NCBI GenBank assembly: GCA_029582155.1
Contig: CM055898.1
Coordinates: forward strand, 30,445,745 to 30,509,744
DNA: 64,000 nt
DNA from: Panopea generosa
Taxonomy: Eukaryota > Mollusca > Bivalvia > Adapedonta > Hiatellidae
Direction of reading: 5' to 3'
The notes under the pieces were generated by a model that saw nothing but the letters and a program-made list of their open reading frames with translations, was not told the DNA's origin and made no database searches. A program made the position numbers and the translations under genes. The first letter of the stretch is position 1; the number at the start of each line of letters is the position of its first letter. Below, piece after piece: positions 1-12,275 of the stretch.

Positions 1-589
1 GCTATGGTAGATAATGGGAGAGACAGGGAAAGTGTTGGTGAGACGGTTCGCTGGGTAATGAAAATAGTAGTCTACTGTGAAATATCAAGGGTTTTATTGA
101 CACAGTTCTAGAATTATTGCATGGAAGGGTTTTTTGGGGGTTTTTTGTGCCATCCGTTTCTTGGTATTTAATTGGTAAAAGTTTTAAATTATTGCCAAAA
201 GATTAGGATTTAAGATGAAAATAATAAAAAAATTGGAATCAAATGGTATTTAAAAAAAATAATTAGAAAAAAAAACGAAATATTTTTATGAGAATTTTTA
301 AACCATTTTCAAGAAACAAAAATTAGTTAAATTTAGATTAGATAAAACAGAAACCACATTACAAATGCATTATTTAAGCTTTTGTCCTTTCTCCTATTTT
401 AATTTTAATTAACTTTAGGCTAAGTACTACGTACAACTCATTAATTCTGCATCCAGTCTATATAGTGCCAATATTTAACTTTTTTTAATAAAATGAGTAT
501 TGATTCAACCTGATTGGATAATATACCTGTATAATTTAGGTATTTTTGTTACAAAAAGTGGGTTTATAATTGTGGCTACCGGTAAGGTG
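1..589. other. AT-rich spacer
   Basis: Homopolymer A and T runs; no open frame, repeat or RNA gene that I could support. Confidence 0.6.
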
Positions 590-762
590 ACCAGTCAGAT
601 CTGTTTCAGCGGTCACTTCTATTAAGCTGCCACATGTCTTAAGCAGTCACATTTGCTTTTACCCATTTCTATGTTAGAGCAAATTAACCTGTATTAAGCA
701 ACATGTCTTAAAATGCTATTGTGCTCCTCCCCCCAACTGGCTGCCTAAGACAGGATTCACTG
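590..762 (+). mobile_element. MITE-like element H, copy 1
   Basis: Matches the elements at 38317 and 54630 in opposite orientation, sharing 'cagcggtcac', 'ttaagctgcc' and the final 'ggctgcctaagacagg' words. No coding capacity. The shared outer word CAGTCA near 592 suggests a terminal repeat. Confidence 0.5.
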
Positions 763-1389
763 AATATCATAGCATGATGTATTGGAACCAAATCATTTTA
801 TTTTTGTCAATTTTAATTTTTCAACAAAAAAAAAATTTGATATACAGCCTTTATAAAAAGTATAGTGTTGTGTTGTTTTTTTCTCTATCACCTAATCTCA
901 CAGTATTCAATGAATTACAAGTAAATATTTAAAAGCAATTTAAACCCCCCAACATAAATGATATGGTTGGCACTATAAAAGTGCTGGAGTGCTAGATTAC
1001 ACTGGTATATAATTGTAAATTATTTTACAGTTAGTTTGGAATTTTCATTGAGAAAATCTGCAAGCTACTTCCTGTACGTGGCTTTGATGTTTTTTTATCG
1101 GTATGAAGTATCTGAGGCGTCAAGTCAGCTATATGCCTCAGCATAATGTATTATAATTTATTCCAGGTTATAAATGGAATCTTACTTTCATCTGCTGGAG
1201 TATTTTCTCCATAAAATTATAAGACTTCTCAGTTCTTGCATTAAAAGATTTAAAAGAAAAAAAGAAAGGTCTTTGATTCAAAAATTGGTTGTTGTCCCTC
1301 ATTAATCTGCTGTTGTTGTTGTGTTTACCATGGGCTAAATATGAGGAACCCGAAGAATGGAATTTAACATAAGTTAGAGACCTTTTTAT
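763..1389. other. AT-rich spacer
   Basis: No coding frame or recognised repeat; contains a short TTG run near 1307-1322. Confidence 0.5.
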
Positions 1390-1800
1390 TCTTTTTCAAC
1401 TCATCTGTGTCAAAGGCTCCTCAGTTAAGTGTCTGTCATCCATTGTCCATCCATTATCTGTCATGTACACTCTGGTACCTGCATTTTTCATTGGATCGTC
1501 AGTTATATAATCTTACATTCTCAGAAAACTTCTTAAACTAAGTATCTCAAACTATTAATGTCTGAGTTATAGCCCTTGAATCTCTTTACCAGATTTATAG
1601 CTCACCTGAGCTCTGATCACCTGTTGCCCATCACCCGTCTGTCCGCCAGTCCTTAACTTTTTTGTTGTATGCACTCCAGCAATCGCTATCTTCATCGGAT
1701 CTTCTCCATAACTTATAGAACAATATCTCGGACAGGTTCTTGAGTTATGGCCCTTGAAATCTTAACTTCTGTGGGTTTCCATATTGAACTGACAAACCAG
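1390..1800 (+). repeat. Degenerate intergenic element J, copy 1
   Basis: Contains AGCTCACCTGAGCT at about 1599, repeated 'ttatggcccttgaa' and 'ggatcttctcc' phrases, and a unit of about 150 bp present at least twice. The same phrases recur at 14155-14870. This kind of element is familiar from mollusc intergenic DNA; no reading frame survives. Confidence 0.5.
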
Positions 1801-1880
1801 TATAATATAAGTTGTTGAGAATGTTATCGTTTTATAAGGTTGACATGCTTTCAATCATTCACAGGTGTAGTTCTTTAACT

Positions 1881-2085
1881 GGATACTCCGTGACTAAGTG
1901 GTCTTAGGTGTTGTCTCAAGATCACTTACCTCTCACAACTAAGGTCATAGGTTTGAGTCCCGCTTACTTCAAAAACTTTGTTACTTGTGGTAGGATGCTT
2001 GTTCTACTCATGTCTTCTTCCACCAATAAATCTAATATGCCATATATAACCTGGTATGTGTTGATAATGGTGTTCAGTTCCAAAA
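1881..2085 (+). mobile_element. SINE family D, copy 1
   Basis: Head reads CTCCGTGACTAAGTGGTCTTA (tRNA-Leu-like A box) then ATAGGTTTGAGTCCC (B box), followed by the family body ending 'ccaccaataaa...atatgccatatat'. Diverged from the copy at 13282. Confidence 0.7.
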
Positions 2086-2100
2086 ATAAAAAACTCCTCA

Positions 2101-3393
2101 TACTTCATAATGTATATTATAGACTCTCCCTTCCATTATAGTACTTTTTATAGAAGGTAGTCGAAGGGGAAATTTATGGTAGAAATATATTGTTTGACAG
2201 TTGATTAAATACTTAATTATGAGACTGAATTGCTCATGTGGCTCTCCACTCTCTGGCGGACCTGAATGTAAATTGTTTGTAAGTTGCATAGCTAATCAGA
2301 ACAGTGAGCTATTAAGAGTTACTCATTGACAAAAGAAAATAACCTTGTTTATCGCATACTTTACCATGCACAAGTGTAATAAGCAAATGACATCTTTTTA
2401 GATATTATAGTGCAAAACTACGTTCTGACTTCCCCCAATATATAAATGACGTCGATTTGGCATGGTAAATTGATGTTACTTTGAGACATTATGTCATAAG
2501 ATGTAAAAAATTGCCAGACTTTTCATCGTTCCTTATAGACATGATCTGTTAAATTCTCCGAGTGATAAAATAAATCTTACATTCATGCCCATTTATTATT
2601 TAATTTCTCAAACTCGGCAAAAACAATATATTTTTGCTAACTTATTTAATAAATTCATTAATAGAAAAGCACTCATATAGATCCTCTATTTATATAATAT
2701 ACATAATAATTTATAATAATAATCAAAAAATGAAAAAAAAATTTTTTTTTATATTTAATGGTTTCAAATAATGAAGATCATTTTTGCCAACTGTTTCTTG
2801 TATTTTGTAAATCAGACAGGTGTTTTATACAAGGAAATGCTGTGTTACGCTTTCTGATGGCCCTTGTTGCATGAAGTCTGGTGTAAAATAATCCATTTTT
2901 CTTCACCCAAACCACTACTCAGCAGTCTTACACCCAGTGTATGTTTATCTTATACGTTCTTCCCTATCAGTATATCAACGAAACATTCTGTTAATTGAAC
3001 GATTAATTTTAGACATATATTTTACTTGGGCTGACAAATTAGAACGGTGCAAGAATTTCAGGGTTGTTGGGTTTAAACCCTTTCTCTGACCAGCCAGATT
3101 GACAATTTTCGCTGTTATCTGTACATTTCATCCAGTCATATCTTTATATCATATAATTTTTATGTTTAAAGTTATTGATCACAGGTGGTTAGTTTATTTA
3201 ATCTGTGGTTGATGAGAAGTCATTGAAAGGACATCGTTGTATGTTGTATATTTAGTGGTATTTTGTAAGTTCATTCAGTTTATGACAGTGGCTCTGAACA
3301 TTCTATAATCGCGGGTTTCTTGAAGACATATTTTGCAATGGTGATAGATTTGGGTTTGGTAGTAATATGTATTATTTGCTAGATGAAATGAAT
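2101..3393. other. AT-rich spacer
   Basis: A and T runs around 2729-2752; short open frames only, none with splice support. The 63-residue minus frame at 2098-2289 overlaps the SINE end and is not supported. Confidence 0.5.
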
Positions 3394-4240
3394 GTCAGTA
3401 GAAACAACATAAATAGATAAAATAGTAACAACATAAGTAGATAAAATGAAGAAACAACATAAATAGATGAAAATGGAGCAATATTATGAATAGATAAAAT
3501 AGTAGCAACAACATAGATAGATAAAATGAAGTAACAACATAAATAAATGAAAATGGAGCAATAACATAAATAGATAAAATAGTAGCAACAACATAAATAG
3601 TTAAAATAATAGCAACAACATAAGTTGATAAAATGAAGTAACAACATAAATAGATGCAAATGGAGCAACAACAAAAGTAGATAAAATAGAAGCAACAACA
3701 TAAACAGATAAAATGGAAGCAAAAAACATAGAAAGATAAAATAGAAACAACAATATAAATAGATAAAATAGTAGCAACAGGACCGATAGTAGCAACAAAA
3801 TAAATAGATAAAATAGAAGCAACAACATAGATAAAGTAGAAGCAATAACACCTATAGTAGCAACAATATAAATGGATAAAATAGTAGCAACAACATAAAT
3901 AGATAAAAATGAAGCAACAATATAAATAGATAAAATAGAAGCAACAACATTAACAGTTAAAAATGTAGCAACAACATAAATAGATAAGATAGAAACAAAA
4001 AATGTAAATAGATATAATAATAGCAACAACATAAATAGATAAAATGAAGCAACAACATAAATATATAAAATAGTATCAACAACATAAATAGATAAAGTAG
4101 AAGCAACAACATAAATAAAATAGAAGCAACAGGACCTATAGTAGCAACAACATAAAAAGAAAAAATAAAGCAACAGAACCAATAGCAGCAACAAAGTAAT
4201 AAGCAACACTTGAAGCAACAGCACTTTTAGCACCATCAGC
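3394..4240 (+). repeat. Minisatellite TR1, unit about 27 bp
   Basis: About 30 degenerate copies of a unit like AACAACATAAATAGATAAAA plus TAGTAGC. Copies vary from 25 to 30 bp. The leucine- and cysteine-rich minus frames across it (3372-4242) are translations of the repeat, not genes. Confidence 0.9.
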
Positions 4241-4726
4241 ATTTTAATAAATGCTCAAAGGCAACGACATATAGTTTATCATGAAAACAGCAGCAACAAC
4301 AACACATATTATATTTGAAGCTGCTGCAACAGCATTAACACTAGACTCGGCTGTGATATAGGGTTAACAAGGGACAGTGGTATGACCCCACTGTGACCCT
4401 ATTGTCAGACTGATACAGGGGTTACACAACACTCCCATGTTTATTCAGGGTATATCCTGATAACCCAGGTCAGGTAGATTACTGGAATTACCACCTTGTT
4501 AGACATCTTTGTTAGTGAACTCAGACTGGCAGAGTGCCATGTGACAGCACTGTCAGCTGCTTGGGAGAGACAGAGGTGATGTGGGGTGCTGTGGAGATGA
4601 AATGCTTATTACATAATTATTTTTGAGCATTTCTAATGCTATTGGACTAAAATATAGTATTATAAAAACTTGCCAATTCTGCCATAAAAATATTTTGGTA
4701 GGCATCATGTAGAAAGTACTTTCAAA

Positions 4727-4848
4727 ACTATAAATAAATAGCAAAACTATAAATAAATAGCAAAACTATAAATAAAACTATAAATAAATAGCAAAACTAT
4801 AAATAAATAGCAAAACTATAAATAAAACTATAAATAAATAGCAGTCTT
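4727..4848 (+). repeat. Minisatellite TR2, unit 19 bp
   Basis: Six to seven near-identical copies of AAACTATAAATAAATAGCA, some shortened to AAACTATAAAT. Confidence 0.9.
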
Positions 4849-5890
4849 ATAAATTTAAAGGAAGTATATCAAGACTTCAAAATTTTAAAATAAGCGAAAA
4901 GTTTTTTTCCCCCTAATATATTATGACTATATAATATACCCACTGAATCTGTATTGCCGTAAGGGTATTTAAGCATTGCAAAAAATTGCAACATATTTTG
5001 TGAGAATCAAATGAGTTGCATGGTTTTATTTAGATTTGATCCATCCTATTGTTGAATTTGTTTCATCAGAGAAAAATGAAGTGAAGGTCATCAAGCTGTA
5101 TGTGTATGATATTTATTTTTAGCAAATTGGTGTTCATTTCGCCACTCTGATTATAACATCGTTTTTCATCATGTTGCGGCAGACTTAAAATACCAAATAA
5201 TACCAAAATAATTTGTGTTTCATTTATAAAATTAATGATAGTAATTTTAAAAATTAATATTTATTTCTTTAGACATATATAGTGATTTTTCCTCATATAC
5301 TGTCTATCAGACCATGGCAGTTCTTCCCAATATGAATATGATTATCCACTGTAAGAGAAGTTAAATAACTTGATGTAAGACATTTTATTGATGGGCTGAT
5401 ACTTGTCACTGATGGACCCTTGTTCACAGTGGAGCAAGAGCGGAGGCTGTGACCTTGTGACCTTCCTAACCCCAGGCAGTCACTAGCAACCACCTTAAAC
5501 ACTGGAGATTTCTGCAGAACATGTGGTTTCCATTTGTTTAACTGTAATTACATCACAGTTTGCGTAATCTGCTCCAGGTCTTGCAGGTTTAAGTTATGGT
5601 TTTATAATCTCCAGGAATTATGGAGGATTGAAAATATTCAGGTTGGGAAACAAATTTTCAAGTGAAGAAAACTAAAACTAATGAATGTTTATAATTTTAT
5701 GTTGCCGGCTTGTGTCCTGTGCAGCTTTTATGGCATGTATTTCTAAGGTTTATAGGTCTTGTGCACCCATGAACAAGAATAAATGTGTGAACATAAACTG
5801 CGTAATTAACTGGCTGGGGCTAATTCAGCTTTACAGTTATCCTGAAAGATAAGTTTCATCAGTATTATGTTTAAAATGTTATGGATTTTA
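4849..5890. other. Spacer without supported features
   Basis: The 69-residue minus frame at 5293-5502 is the only longer frame; it shows no splice sites and no recognisable family. Confidence 0.5.
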
Positions 5891-6090
5891 GGGGGAGCCC
5901 AGTAAGCTCAGTCGGTAGCATGCCTGACTATCAATTCAGGCCGGGTCATGAATTTTATTTTAATATCATTCGTTTATTACTGCTGATTAAAGTTAGAAAG
6001 TTATCTGTTATTTGCGAAGATGGTTGTGCTTGAGTACTGGTTAACCTTCAAAGATCTCAGGAAAGATCGGTTAGGTTAACTGATCGTCTT
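5891..6090 (+). mobile_element. SINE family A, copy 1, 3'-truncated
   Basis: Head gggggagcccagtaagctca with A box TAAGCTCAGTCGGTAG, then a degenerate B box. Body shares 'gagtactggttaacctt' and 'ggttaggttaactgatcgtc' with other A copies. The AATC tail is missing. Confidence 0.75.
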
Positions 6091-6210
6091 TATCTGCATA
6101 TTTTCTTGCGGTAATGAATGTTTCATTTTCCTTAGAAACATGACTTGATAGTTTAGAGCAGGATGCCTAAGACTCGTACAAATTCAATCTTACCAAATTG
6201 ATCCTATCAA

Positions 6211-6374
6211 AATAACTGATAACTGTCCCACTTGAATCAGTGGTGGGAGATGAATGTTGATGAGAAGCATTGTAGTTTATCACTCATCACTGAAACAGTG
6301 GCTGGGCAGGGATTCAAACTTGCTACCCTTGATTGATTATAGCCTGATGCTTTATGTACTGAGTTAACTGGGGT
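6211..6374 (-). mobile_element. SINE family A, copy 2, head half
   Basis: Reverse-strand copy: head CCCCAGTTAACTCAGTACAT, B box AGTTTGAATCCC, then body up to 'gggacagttatcagtta'. The tail half is absent. Confidence 0.65.
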
Positions 6375-7721
6375 TTTGTTTATAACAATTAGAGCAAATG
6401 TTATCATTTCAGGCTGAATTACCAAGGTGTAATTAAAGCACAAATGGTCACAGTTTGGAAAATCAGAACAAGCTCGCAAACACTTAGCAATTTAGTTGAG
6501 ATTTTTGATCAATTCATCAACTTTCATACCGTGAGTTTTTAATGAATCTGGTTGAAAATATCAGTTTTGAATTGGGGAGCCATAGAAAAACCATGTTATA
6601 ACGAGTTTTGCCTTATATCGGACACATTATAATGCGACCTGAGTGTAGAAGCATTGAATACAATAGTTTGTAGATCTTCAATAAGTGTAATGTTAGGTGT
6701 CAGATTCCAAACTAAGAAATGCTCACCAGGCACCCTGGACTGATGGAAATTGGATAATAATTATCTACTTGGGTGAATGGCTACCATGTGCTGTTTTATG
6801 GTTTTCATGTCTTCTCCTGTAATAGTCTGGCCCTTCGTTGTTAGCACCATCTCAGATATAGCAGAAACAAATGTCCCAGACAAGACAGTGTGAAAACAGG
6901 AACTGATATATAATAAGTGCCAAACCGAATGTTTTCACCAAAATCACAGACTCTCAAAAGGTTAATCTCATTAGACATTAGTGTATCGGCAGGAATCTGG
7001 AGCTCCCAGATTTTAGATAAGAGCCCTTGGTCAGAATTCATTTTTCAGACCATCATTGTCAGTGTAGATAATCCAGGCCTTTGATGATTCCAGTTTCTTC
7101 CCAAGGCTGGTGGTACATAATGTGTGGGAATATACAAAATCATTTGTACTCAGGTCACCCCTACCTAATTCAATTGATGGTAATTAACTGACCACAGAAC
7201 CAAAATGAGGGGAAACTGAGAATCTTTAATCTAAATGCTTACACTGCCAGCATTTCCTTGCTATTATGGAGAAATGGATTTCACACATTGCAGTGATTCT
7301 ATAGCTATTTAGTTTCCTTCCTATGGAAGATTGATGGAGATAGTGCCTGTCCTTGGCTGCCCCCTTAGTTTGGAGGTAAATATGAGTGGGTTGATGTAGG
7401 TGAACTGGAACATGTAAACACAGCCATAATTGAGGAAATTGAAGTTTTGACAAGGTGATTTAATTAATTTATGGTTATATGGTTACCTTAAACTAATCTG
7501 TGATGGGCACTTGGAGTGCTTCTACTGCATTGTTAGTTTATTTTCTCAAATATTGTTGAGTTTTTATTGTCAGGTCTGTGAAATGAAGGTTTGTGGTTAT
7601 TTGTTTTTTTGAAAATGCACAGGTTTTGTCCTGAAATGTACTGCTTCACCTTCAGCATTATCAAATAATAAGGAATTATTTTAGAATTGAACAACACTAA
7701 TTAGTTGTATTTTGTGCGTTG
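6375..7721. other. Spacer without supported features
   Basis: Frames at 6841-7041 and 7226-7453 (minus) are open but have no start context, splice sites or family resemblance I can see. Confidence 0.5.
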
Positions 7722-7942
7722 TTTTAATGGGCTTTAATGCCATTTTCAACACATATATGGCATATCCAGTTTTATTGGTGGAGGAAGATCTCTGAATGAA
7801 TCTGAGTAGAGCCACACTCCTTTCTCAAGTAACTGGCAAACTTTCTCACATAAAGATTTTGGAGCGAGCGGGATTGGAACTTATTAACTATAAGGGTGAG
7901 TGGTAAGTGATTTTGAGATGACCATTTGGTCACAGAGGACCC
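7722..7942 (-). mobile_element. SINE family D, copy 2, diverged
   Basis: Matches the copy at 8287-8519 along its length ('gccattttcaacacat', 'ccagttttattggtggaggaag', 'agtaactggcaaac'), with a decayed tRNA-like head at 7880-7942. Confidence 0.65.
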
Positions 7943-8000
7943 TGACAACACTAGCTTTTTACTGTGTGGTTGGAGTTGTGCTTTAAACTTTTCTGTCAGC

Positions 8001-8120
8001 GATTAATTGTGAAACAAGTTCCTACAACTTTGACAAATCGGGCACAAAGTTTTCCCGTGTAGTGCATGCGGGTTGAATGTTTAACTGTGTTGCTTAGGAA
8101 CACCACTCATGGCCATTGCA
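8001..8120 (-). mobile_element. SINE family F, copy 3, fragment
   Basis: Shares 'tgtgaaacaagttcctacaa' and 'gacaaatc' with the copy at 42143 and the 'ggaacaccactcatggcc' phrase with that at 30279. Head not preserved. Confidence 0.5.
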
Positions 8121-8286
8121 GGAATGTATGCGGGAGAGATTTTTTGTTTCATAATAGTTCTTGGTCAGCTCTTGATGTTAAACAGAAACAGCAACACTTT
8201 GCTTACATAATACAAAAAAACACACACATAAAAGCAGAGTCAATACTCAATGTAATTATCGTTTTTTTTTTTGTTTTTTTTTTTTT

Positions 8287-8519
8287 AATGGGGTTTTATG
8301 CCATTTTCAACACATTTCAGGTTATATATTATGGCATATCCAGTTTTACTGGCGGAGGAAGACTTCAGACTGAGTAGAACCACCGTCCTTCTGCAAGTAA
8401 CTGGCAAAGTTTTCTCACATAAAGTTTTTGAAGTGAGCAGGACTCGAACCTATGGCCTTAGCGGTGAGCGTTTAGTGATCTTGAGATGGTGCCTTAGACC
8501 ACTCAGCCACGGAGGACTC
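8287..8519 (-). mobile_element. SINE family D, copy 3, near full length
   Basis: Reverse complement has GAGTCCTCCGTGGCTGAGTG and then GTCTAAGGCACC, as in a tRNA-Leu 5' half, and ATAGGTTCGAGTCC as B box. The body ends in the family 3' end and an A-rich tail (the plus-strand T run at 8262-8286). Open plus frames here are shadows. Confidence 0.8.
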
Positions 8520-9092
8520 ACTATCATTCATTTGTACTGACAATGCACATATTGTTTCATAATTTAGAAAATGTTGAAGGTATCCAATTCAGAACAAAGA
8601 CACCTATTTGTCATCTCCTGCTGATATTTTGGTGAGATGTTTACAGATTTTGATTACATCTAAAATTAGTTCTGACAAAATCTCTTCCAAACCACATCAC
8701 TGATCTGTTGATATAGATTTTATTACTTGTCTCATCTCACTAAGCAGATTCTGCAGTGGCCAACTATCTCCCAGAAGTAAAATATCTTGGAAATAATTGG
8801 TGATAATGTTAATTTATGTCTGACTGTATGTCATTGGCTCTGCAAGGGGTGTCCCAACTCAGTGGCAGGTGCTCTTAACTTGAGCTGACCACCAGCCATG
8901 ATTAAATTTGTGTTGCATAACATGTCTTGAATGTTTGGGTTATCTCTACTTAGTTACAGAGAAATATATAATAGCAAAGGAATGAATCTGTGTTCAATAA
9001 TTTACACTTATATGTGTCAGATGTCTAGATTTTAGAGAAGATAAGTTTGTCACTAAAATGGTGCCCTTTGTAAAGAAAGGCTATTTTGATAT
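8520..9092. other. Spacer without supported features
   Basis: No frame, repeat or RNA gene seen. Confidence 0.5.
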
Positions 9093-9390
9093 ATTATTAT
9101 TATTATTATTATTATTATCATTATTATTATTATTATTATCATTATTATTATTATCATTGGTATTGTTATTACTAATATTATTGTTGTTATTATTATCATT
9201 ATTATTATTGTTATTATTAATAATAATATTATTATTATTATCATTATTATCATTATTAATAATTATTATTGTTATTATCATTATTATTTTCATCATTATT
9301 ATTATCATTATTGTTATTATCATAATTAATATAATTGTAATTATCATTATTATTATTATTATTTTCATCATTATTATTATCATTATTATT
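9093..9390 (+). repeat. Interrupted (ATT)n microsatellite, about 300 bp
   Basis: Almost pure trinucleotide ATT/ATC with scattered GTT and orientation switches near 9219-9237 and 9256. The isoleucine, leucine and asparagine frames on both strands are artefacts of the triplet. Confidence 0.95.
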
Positions 9391-9492
9391 GAATTGGTGT
9401 AGAAAATAATATTTTTTCTCCAGGGGTGGTTAAATCAATCAGTGTCACTCACTGGACTGCAGGCATCAGCACTTCTTTATCAATTGAATTGG

Positions 9493-9778
9493 ATTTTTAG
9501 TGCCATTTTTATGCAATCAAGGGTTAATAGACAATCAGTTAAGCTTCATAACCACTCTATCCTGGGATCACTGTAAGGTTAAACAGTATTCAAGCACACC
9601 CATCTTCCCAAGTAACTTATAACTTTCCCATTTGATTCAGCAGTGAGAGTTGAACGACAATGAGATGCAATACTGTATATCACTCACAGAGACTTATAAT
9701 AGCTGAGTGGGAATTCGAAAATCGTGCCCACTGGATTTATAGTCAGATGCCTGAATATTGAGCTATTCGACTCTCCCC
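9493..9778 (-). mobile_element. SINE family A, copy 3, near full length
   Basis: Reverse complement: GAGTCGAATAGCTCAATATT head, B box 'ttttcgaattccc', body with 'gatgggtgtgcttgaatact', and 3' end 'aaaatggcactaaaaatcc'. Diverged but complete. Confidence 0.7.
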
Positions 9779-10082
9779 ACTCCTTCTTCCCTCACCCTCC
9801 CAGCTGATTTTATTGAAGCTTAGTCTGAGATCTTTTTTATATAAATATCCCTTTCTCCCAGATGGTTATGATTTGTTTATCTGTAACTTATCTCCAGACC
9901 TGAAATATTTCTGTCCTTCAAATGTGAAATCTTGATGGTGATATAAACTGGGAGATGAGTGGTCACCTGCTGGACATAAGGAATGGCCGGAATTCTTTGT
10001 TTGATCCAATGGTAAATTTATTTGATCTCTAGATCAGTTTGTCATCTAATTCTTTAAGTTTGGCATAGTTTCAAGAGCTAAC

Positions 10083-10262
10083 TGTCAAGTAAGAAAATCG
10101 AGTTTCGAGTAAGAAAGCCGAGTGTTGAATAAGAAAAAGTTGAGTAAGGATGTTGATTAAGAATATCGAGTGTTGAATAGGAAGATCGAGTGTCAAAGTA
10201 AGAATGTGGAGTGGCGAGTAATAAAATTGAGTGTTGAGTAAGAAAGTAGAGTTTCGACTAAG
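10083..10262 (+). repeat. Minisatellite TR3, unit about 21 bp
   Basis: About eight degenerate copies of GAGTAAGAAAATCGAGTGTT. The minus frame at 10071-10325 runs through it and is not a gene. Confidence 0.75.
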
Positions 10263-10855
10263 CAAATACTGCAAAATCGATAAACTTTTATTTATTCTCC
10301 AGTCATTTCTCACCCTGACTCTCAACTCACCTCAACCCCACCCCCCACCCCCCCACCCCATTCCCTAGGTTGAGACATAGTGATTAACTAGGTTATTTCA
10401 TGTCATGTCAAAGTGATCAGTGACAAAATAACCAGGGGATCCTCCCACAAAGACTAAGGCCATGTACTATCTGATTGGTTATGATAGACTTACTAATGTA
10501 AGTGCACCCTCTATACATATTCCCTACATCCCGTTCATTCTTCACATTTCTCGCTGACAGACCAGACATGAAAGCACATAAACAAGGTGACAGATTGCCA
10601 TGCCCTGCCGTACATTAATTACATCACAGATTAACTAATTACTTCATAATCAGGCCATTATTTATGTCTTCAGCAATATTTTTATTATAGGTTATGTCCC
10701 CTGGTATTATTCTACAATACAAATAATACTGGCTGCTGTCACTTTTATTGACAATTTATTACTGCATGTTTATACAGGGCTGGTGCCCAGGAAGACTGAC
10801 TACCTACAGCATTGATGTTGATTAGCATAGTAAAGTAGATTTTAAAATTTTGTAG
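10263..10855. other. Spacer with a C-rich tract
   Basis: Holds the four C runs at 10336-10359 described in findings. An open stretch before the GTAAGT at 10498 has no acceptor. Confidence 0.5.
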
Positions 10856-11162
10856 CCGGGGCTTGATTAGCTCAGTCTGTTATGTGTCTGACTGTCAGTC
10901 TAGGGGTCGTGAGATCTAATCCCCACCTGGCCAGAGTCTCCGTGATGGTTGATATATGACATTGTGTCTCGTTATCATTCATCTCACACTGCTTATTCAA
11001 GTAGGAAAGTTATCAGTTACTTCCAGAGATGAGGTGTGCTCGAGTACTGGTTAACCTTTCAGGATCTCAGGAAACAGTGGTTAGGTTAACTGATCGTCTG
11101 TTAGCTCTTGATGGCAAAAAAATGACACTAAATATTCAATCAATCAATCAATCAATCAATCA
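10856..11162 (+). mobile_element. SINE family A, copy 4, full length
   Basis: The best A copy. Head ccggggcttgattagctcag with A box TTAGCTCAGTCTGTTA, B box GTGAGATCTAATCCCC, body with 'gagtactggttaacctttc' and 'ggttaggttaactgatcgtc', then 'aatgacactaaatattc' and a tail of six AATC units. Confidence 0.85.
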
Positions 11163-11237
11163 TTTGAATATTATAACTTGCTAATAGTTGCCGTAGTATT
11201 TTTTTAGAATTTAGACCGTTTATGAGGATGGGAGACA

Positions 11238-12275
11238 TCTTGATCACTTGAAAAATAATAGAATCATTGATGTATTTGTTGGATCATTGATGTATTTGTT
11301 AGAATCAATGGTGCATTTGTTGGATCATTAGTGTGTTTGTTAGAATCATTAGTGTTTTTTAAGAATCATTTGTATTTTTCTTAGAATCATTGGTACATTT
11401 GTTAGAATCATTGATGTATTTGTTAGAATCAGTGGTGCATTTGTTGGATCATTAGTGTATTTGTTAGAATCATTAGTGTTTTTAAGAATCATTTGTATAT
11501 TTCTTAGAATCATTGGTACATTTGTTAGAATCATTGATGTATTTGTTAGAATCAGTGGTGCATTTGTTGGATCATTAGTGTATTTGTTAGAATCATTAGT
11601 GTTTTTAAGAATCATTTGTATATTTCTTAGAATCATTGGTACATTTGTTAGAATCATTGATGTATTTGTTAGAATCAGTGGTGTATTTATTGGACCATTA
11701 GTGTATTTGTTAGAGTCATTAGTGTTTTTAAGAATCATTTGTATATTTCTTAGAAGCATTGGTGCAGTTATTAGAATCGTTAGTGTATTTGTTAAAATCA
11801 TTGGTGCATTTGTTAGAATCATTGGTCATTCACATATTTGTGTTTGAATTATTGATGCATTAAATTTTGTTAGAATCATTGGTGCATTTTATAGGACCAT
11901 TACTGTATTTGTTAGAATTGTTAGTATTCAGATGTAAGAGTCATTGTTGTATTTGTTATAATCATTGGCATATTTGTGTTAGAATTATTGGTGCAGGTGT
12001 TAGAATCATGGGTGCAGTTGTTAGAATCATGGGTGCAGTTGTCAGAATCATTGGTGCATTTGTCAGAATAATTGGTGTTGTCAGAATCATTAGTGTTATT
12101 GTTAGAATCATTGGTGTTGTTGTTAGAATCATTGGTGTTTGGTGTTGTTGTCAGAATCATTGGTGTTGTTGTCAGAATTCTTGTTGTTGTTTTTAAAATC
12201 ATTGGTGTTGTAAGAATCATTGGTGTTATCCGAATCATTGGTATATTTGTTATAATGATTGTCACAGATGTTGAA
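11238..12275 (+). repeat. Minisatellite TR4, unit 21 bp, with 123-bp higher-order repeat
   Basis: About 50 copies of TTAGAATCATTGGTGCATTTG. From 11391 a 123-bp block of six monomers repeats at 11514, 11637 and, weakening, 11760; the 3' part has shortened 'gttgttgtcagaatc' variants. Open frames on both strands are repeat translations. Confidence 0.93.

Noticed and set aside
3372-4242. Leucine/cysteine-rich minus frames resembling membrane proteins
   Set aside because: Translations of the 27-bp minisatellite.
9053-9402. Poly-Ile, poly-Leu and poly-Asn frames
   Set aside because: Triplet microsatellite read in different frames.
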